This document shows positions 59,971 to 64,000 of a DNA stretch of 64,000 nucleotides, piece after piece (position 1 is the first letter of the stretch; each line of letters begins with the position of its first letter). The position numbers and the translations under genes were made by a program. Origin of the DNA: Sinotaia quadrata (Eukaryota; Mollusca; Gastropoda; Architaenioglossa; Viviparidae); contig CM054181.1 of NCBI GenBank assembly GCA_028829895.1, positions 116,345,860 to 116,409,859 of the forward strand, read 5' to 3'. The notes under the pieces were generated by a model. It was not told the DNA's origin. It made no database searches and worked only from the letters and a program-made list of their open reading frames with translations.

Positions 59971-60269
59971 TTTTGTTTGAGTTTTCATGCTGCGTATTCA
60001 ATTAATTCTTTCGTGCAGTTGAGTGGAAGTCTATTTTTAGCAGTAATAGTGAAGATCTTGACTGACACATCACAATATTTGACCCGTAAATAGTTTAGTG
60101 GTTTTACCATAGATTAAATAAATATTTATATAATCCATGGTTTGACCACAGTGACCGCAAAACTGGCCATAGACTGACGTTATTGTGACAAATGCAGCCG
60201 GTGTGACACTGGAATGTACGTGACAAGGGCAGGCAGCGTGACACTAAATTCCCTACTAACTGCTCAGAC

Positions 60270-60460
60270 TGAGGATACAAAGGGACATTGTTGCTTTCCG
60301 ACGTGAAAGGCGGGTTACTGACTGTTATTAAGGGAATTAAGAATGAGAGTTGATTTATCGGTGTAAGTGGCCGAAATTTTGCAAGCTGTGTTGCTGACTT
60401 CCGACGTGAAAGGCGGGCTAATGACTCATAAGAAGGAGAGTTGAGTTACGTATGTAAATG
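60270..60460. repeat. About 110-bp tandem duplication
   Basis: TTCCGACGTGAAAGGCGGG occurs at about 60296 and 60398 within a duplicated context. Confidence 0.75.
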
Positions 60461-60999
60461 GTGTTGGACTTTTACAAGATTTCAGCTTTAAAATGAACGT
60501 TTGACCAGAAAATCGATTTTGTAAGTAATATTCAAGAGCCAATAGTCACTAATACAAGTCGCTCGTAATTCATGAAACAAACCTAATTCAGGAAAGAATC
60601 CTGTTTTCATCAGAATGATTATTAAAACTCTCCAATATTGAAACGTTTCATCGATATACGGATGTAGAAGACCTTCAACCAGTACGATGAAGACGGAAGT
60701 AGGTGGCGCTGTGTGTCAGACGATTCCATAGCTATATTGAGGGGTGCAGTAAATTTCATTAGCGACAGTTTGAACGGATTGATAATTATAATTAAACAAA
60801 ATCGTACAAAGTGCATGTGGAATAATTAGGTATCGTAAATATTTGTGTAACAACAGATGCACTCATCTTTTCTTTTCGGGGCGACAGTTTTTGTTTAAAA
60901 GGTAAAATAAAAAAAGACAATATATAATTGAAAGATGTTTCCGAAAAATAGTAGTCAAGAAAATTCAAGAGTTTACTTGCGTCCTAATGCAATGACATA

Positions 61000-61205
61000 T
61001 GATGTGTGTTTACATGCTAATGTAATAAATGTGATTTGTTTACACACTGGTTGAATGTGACGTGTGTTTACATACTAATGTAATAAATGTGATTTGTTTA
61101 TACTCTAGTAGAATGTGTCGTGTATTTACAACGTTATACAATAAATGGTTCTTGTTGACACAATGTTGCGTGTATGTACATCCTAATGTAATAAATTTGA
61201 TAAGG
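61000..61205. repeat. About 60-bp degenerate tandem repeat, four units
   Basis: Units with CTAATGTAATAAATGTGATT and GTGTTTACATAC. Confidence 0.85.
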
Positions 61206-61429
61206 TTTTTTTTTTTCGAATGCAATGAAATTTGAGTGTGTTGACGTCGTAATTAAGTGATATATAATGTACTAGAGTAGGTAGAAAATTAAAATAAATG
61301 CATAGCTAGGAACTTAAATGAATGCGTTTATTGGAAAGCTTTATTATAAATCACATTGAGAATGAAAAAATCGAGCACCACTTAGCAAATTACTTTAATG
61401 GTCATTTATTTTGATGAGTACTTTGATGT

Positions 61430-61890
61430 TGTCTCTGTTTTGTGAACACGACAATGCAACATAAAGCTGGACATGTGAAAACCTCCATACTTTTTTTTTC
61501 CAAACTTCCTTCTTTCCTTCCTAACTTCCAAATCCTTCCCCCTCCCTCTCTTCCCAATCCCAGGAACGCGACAATGCAATACAAAGCCGGCCATGTACCT
61601 AAAAAAAAACCCCTCTCAGACGTTTGATTATAAGTCACATTCCGAGCAAATGACCTTGACCATCGATTTATTTGATGGGTACTTTCTATGCGACAGTGTA
61701 ACATAAAGCTGGCCATATTAAAAAAAAAAAGAACTCTCGTGCTTGAAGGTCAAGGACGCTTTATCATCGCTCCAAAAATTTCCCACGTGCTCGAGGATAA
61801 AGCTGGTCTAATAGAAAAAAACTAAAACACCCCACGTGCTCGAAGGTCAAAGTACTTTAGCGTTGTACAGAGATAGAGCTGGAAAACTAT
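61430..61890. mobile_element. Dispersed repeat shared with 29980-30320, internally reiterated
   Basis: CAACATAAAGCTGG(A/C)CATG-type segments recur at 61451, 61577 and 61700; CACGTGCTCGA(A/G)G segments recur at 61785 and 61834. No ORF. Confidence 0.8.
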
Positions 61891-61928
61891 ATGTATAAAT
61901 GTTTTATCTACGAATGAAAAGTGATGTG

Positions 61929-61952
61929 TGTGTGTGTGTGTGTGTGTGTGTA
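61929..61952. repeat. (GT)n microsatellite
   Basis: About 11-12 GT units. Confidence 0.95.
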
Positions 61953-62217
61953 CATCCTAATGTAAAAAAAAAATTGTGAGTTGTTACATAATTTTGCAAT
62001 GAAATATAATACATTGTATGACGTGAGTGATCATTCCCAAATGAATAAATGTGTTCTGCGGAATTTCAGCGAGAAACGGTGTGGGAAACGTTTACACATT
62101 GAAACTAAAATACACACTTCTTAAAGGTGTTTTCTTAAAGGTCAGAGCCAAAAGAAGCTGAAATTATTTTACACTGGTACGAATTTCAGGTAATAAAATA
62201 CTCTGTCAGTGCTACAT

Positions 62218-62390
62218 ATGCACGCACACACACATACACCCCACATACACACAACACTGCACATGCACGCACACACAAAAGTACACATGCGTACACACAC
62301 ACATTTACAAAAAAAAAAACACATAGCACATGATTATATAACACATATATGTATATATAATATAAAACATATATACGCGCGCACAAACAC
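62218..62390. repeat. Degenerate CA-rich and TA-rich simple sequence
   Basis: CACACA/CATGCACG mixture, an A11 run and TATATATG sequence. Both-strand open frames are artefacts. Confidence 0.85.
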
Positions 62391-62637
62391 AGATGATTTT
62401 ATATTTTTATTTTTATTACGAAATTCCTACTATTTTTTTTTGTCCCCGTGTTATTTCTTTTCCCTAAAATCGATAGTGGAACATCTCTGTGCCAAGTGTG
62501 TCATGTACCCGTACTTTATGCGATATACCCCTATCTAAAAACGTACACCGCGTTTACGAGTCGATTCTAGATTCCAGTACCCCAGAATTTGGTATTATAC
62601 TACTTCAAGCTGTTTATGCTTTCTATGTAGGTTAAAT

Positions 62638-63620
62638 ACCAGGGCTATGGAGTCGGAGTCATGGGTCGATTGTAGATTCTGAGTTGGTAAAAATGTCTCA
62701 CTCCGACTTCATATTTTACTAGATAAGGCTTAAGGCAGAAGATCCACAGTTTGAACCATGAAGGGGTTAACAAAAAATAGATAAATGAAATTACATCTCA
62801 AGGCAGCTTTTTATTATTAATTTAGTACATTTTAAACAACAGAAATACAAAGTTCTTTGTGAAGTTATTGAAACAGTGACTTAAAAACGAAAAATGTTCC
62901 TTGTATAATAAATTACAAGGTTGAAAGATATACAAGACGAAGACGAAGCAATAGCTGGGTCGCTACTTTGACGACATTCAGTCATCTTCTTCATCTTCAT
63001 TAACAGTAACCAGCAAGATGATTTTGAAATATATCTAGACATACAGGATGTGTCAAAACGTCGGCATTTAAATTTTTAAAATTTCGGAGAAAGGGAAGCT
63101 CCACTAATTCTAAGTAAATTCAAAATAATTTTTTTACCAAGACTGAAAGGGGTTGAGAAATTTGACCGAAGTTCTGAATTGAGCGCTAAAAATTCTGCCT
63201 CGGATACTGCTACCCCAAGATTGTGTTTCAAGATGTCAAGATGACTCACGATGTTCAAGATGACTGTCACTGCGTCAGAAATCAAATCCGGTTAGAGAGC
63301 AGCAGCAACAAAGCCGGACCTATTAGAAGGGATCATTTTAAAGAACCAATTTCGTTTAGATAAACATTTTTTGAAGGATTTCTCATTAAATTATTGTACG
63401 ATTGAAAAATATTTTTAAAATGGTATCTATGGAAGCCACTTCTTCATTTTATTTACACCTATACCATACTCCTACATATAACCCCATGTAAGTATATCAT
63501 TTTATAACATATAACCTTAGTAATAAACTACAGCTGGAGTCGGTCGGAAGCCGGTCTTCTAAAATTTCACGAGTCAGTGTTCTCATAGCCGACTTCCAAA
63601 TACTTCAATCTACTGTCACA
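62638..63620. mobile_element. Possible decayed hAT-type element
   Basis: The left boundary CCAGGGCTATGGAGTCGGAG resembles the CAGGGCTGTGGAGTCGGAG terminus of a widespread hAT group (recalled, not checked). Near 63534 a GGAGTCGGTCGGAAG block and then CGACTTCC follow. A 69-codon minus-strand frame (63285-63076, SEAEFLALNSELRSNFS) lies inside, with an acidic NEDEEDD frame end near 62985. The right terminus is not clear. Confidence 0.35.
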
Positions 63621-64000
63621 AAAGCCTTCAAATGACATAAGCATTAATTGCAATCTTTAAAAATGTAGACCACTTCATTTCGCAGAGAATACAGTAAAAT
63701 TTACAATCATTTAAGATACATATCTATCTCCGTCACGGTCTGATAATCACTATAACAGGGAGAAACATGATGCTTAAGAGTGGTGCAGCTTGACATTTCG
63801 GCTTTAACATGCATCCTTGCACCCGTAATATCAATATCTGAAGCACTGAGTGATAATCAGACGGAGCAGCAGTATAATGTGATTCGAATTTTTAAATTAT
63901 GTTCACGCACACACAAACTGTCGTATGATACACACACATAATACATTCTTGTCTTTATCGCATTTACGTGTCATGGTGTGTGTGTGTGTCATTTCCATAA

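Overview
This window looks like a repeat-rich animal genome, most likely a lophotrochozoan and probably a mollusc. That is inference from three things. There are short coding exons bounded by GT-AG introns. There is a pair of C1q-domain genes, a family greatly expanded in molluscs. Microsatellites, minisatellites and decayed non-LTR retrotransposons are very dense. Nothing here looks bacterial: there are no operons, CRISPR arrays or long bacterial-type ORFs. Most of the longer open frames are shadows of tandem repeats whose unit happens to lack stop codons.

Layout. 0-2 kb: the 3' end of a dead LINE (RNase H plus a zinc-knuckle tail), then a GC-rich Thr/Pro/Gln stretch. 2-6.7 kb: mini- and microsatellites and a dispersed repeat. 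6.8-13.1 kb: the first copy of a duplicated block with a complete-looking C1q-domain gene on the minus strand (TATA promoter, noncoding exon 1, two coding exons); its first intron holds a 27-bp array of CRE-like TGACGTCA sites. 14.1-16.2 kb: minisatellites. 16.9-17.6 kb: two minus-strand exons encoding the C-terminus of an arginase-family protein. 18-22.6 kb: minisatellites and dispersed repeats. 22.7-31.9 kb: the second copy of the duplicated block with a paralogous C1q gene, its intron swollen by about 3 kb and by a small MITE. 31.8-51.6 kb: almost wholly dispersed elements and tandem arrays, with two unidentified GC-rich islands near 37-38 kb and 42.6-43.9 kb. 51.8-53 kb: the best promoter region outside the duplication, with a plus-strand signal-peptide exon at 52.83 kb and a possible minus-strand leader exon. 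53-64 kb: more arrays, a LINE 3' end running into a (GATA)n tract, and a possible hAT-type remnant near 62.6-63.6 kb.

The two C1q genes encode 126-127 residue, domain-only proteins with identical splice phase and intact terminal exons. Both begin with a well-placed Met just after a 3' splice site and have no visible signal peptide. Aligning the two copies dates several events: the MITE, the intron insertion, a perfect 37-nt inverted repeat, and two separate arrays that multiply a 3' splice-site segment. I found no previously undescribed multi-gene system. The most interesting signals are the CRE-site array, the splice-site-derived arrays and the arginase exons that lack a conserved six-residue segment.
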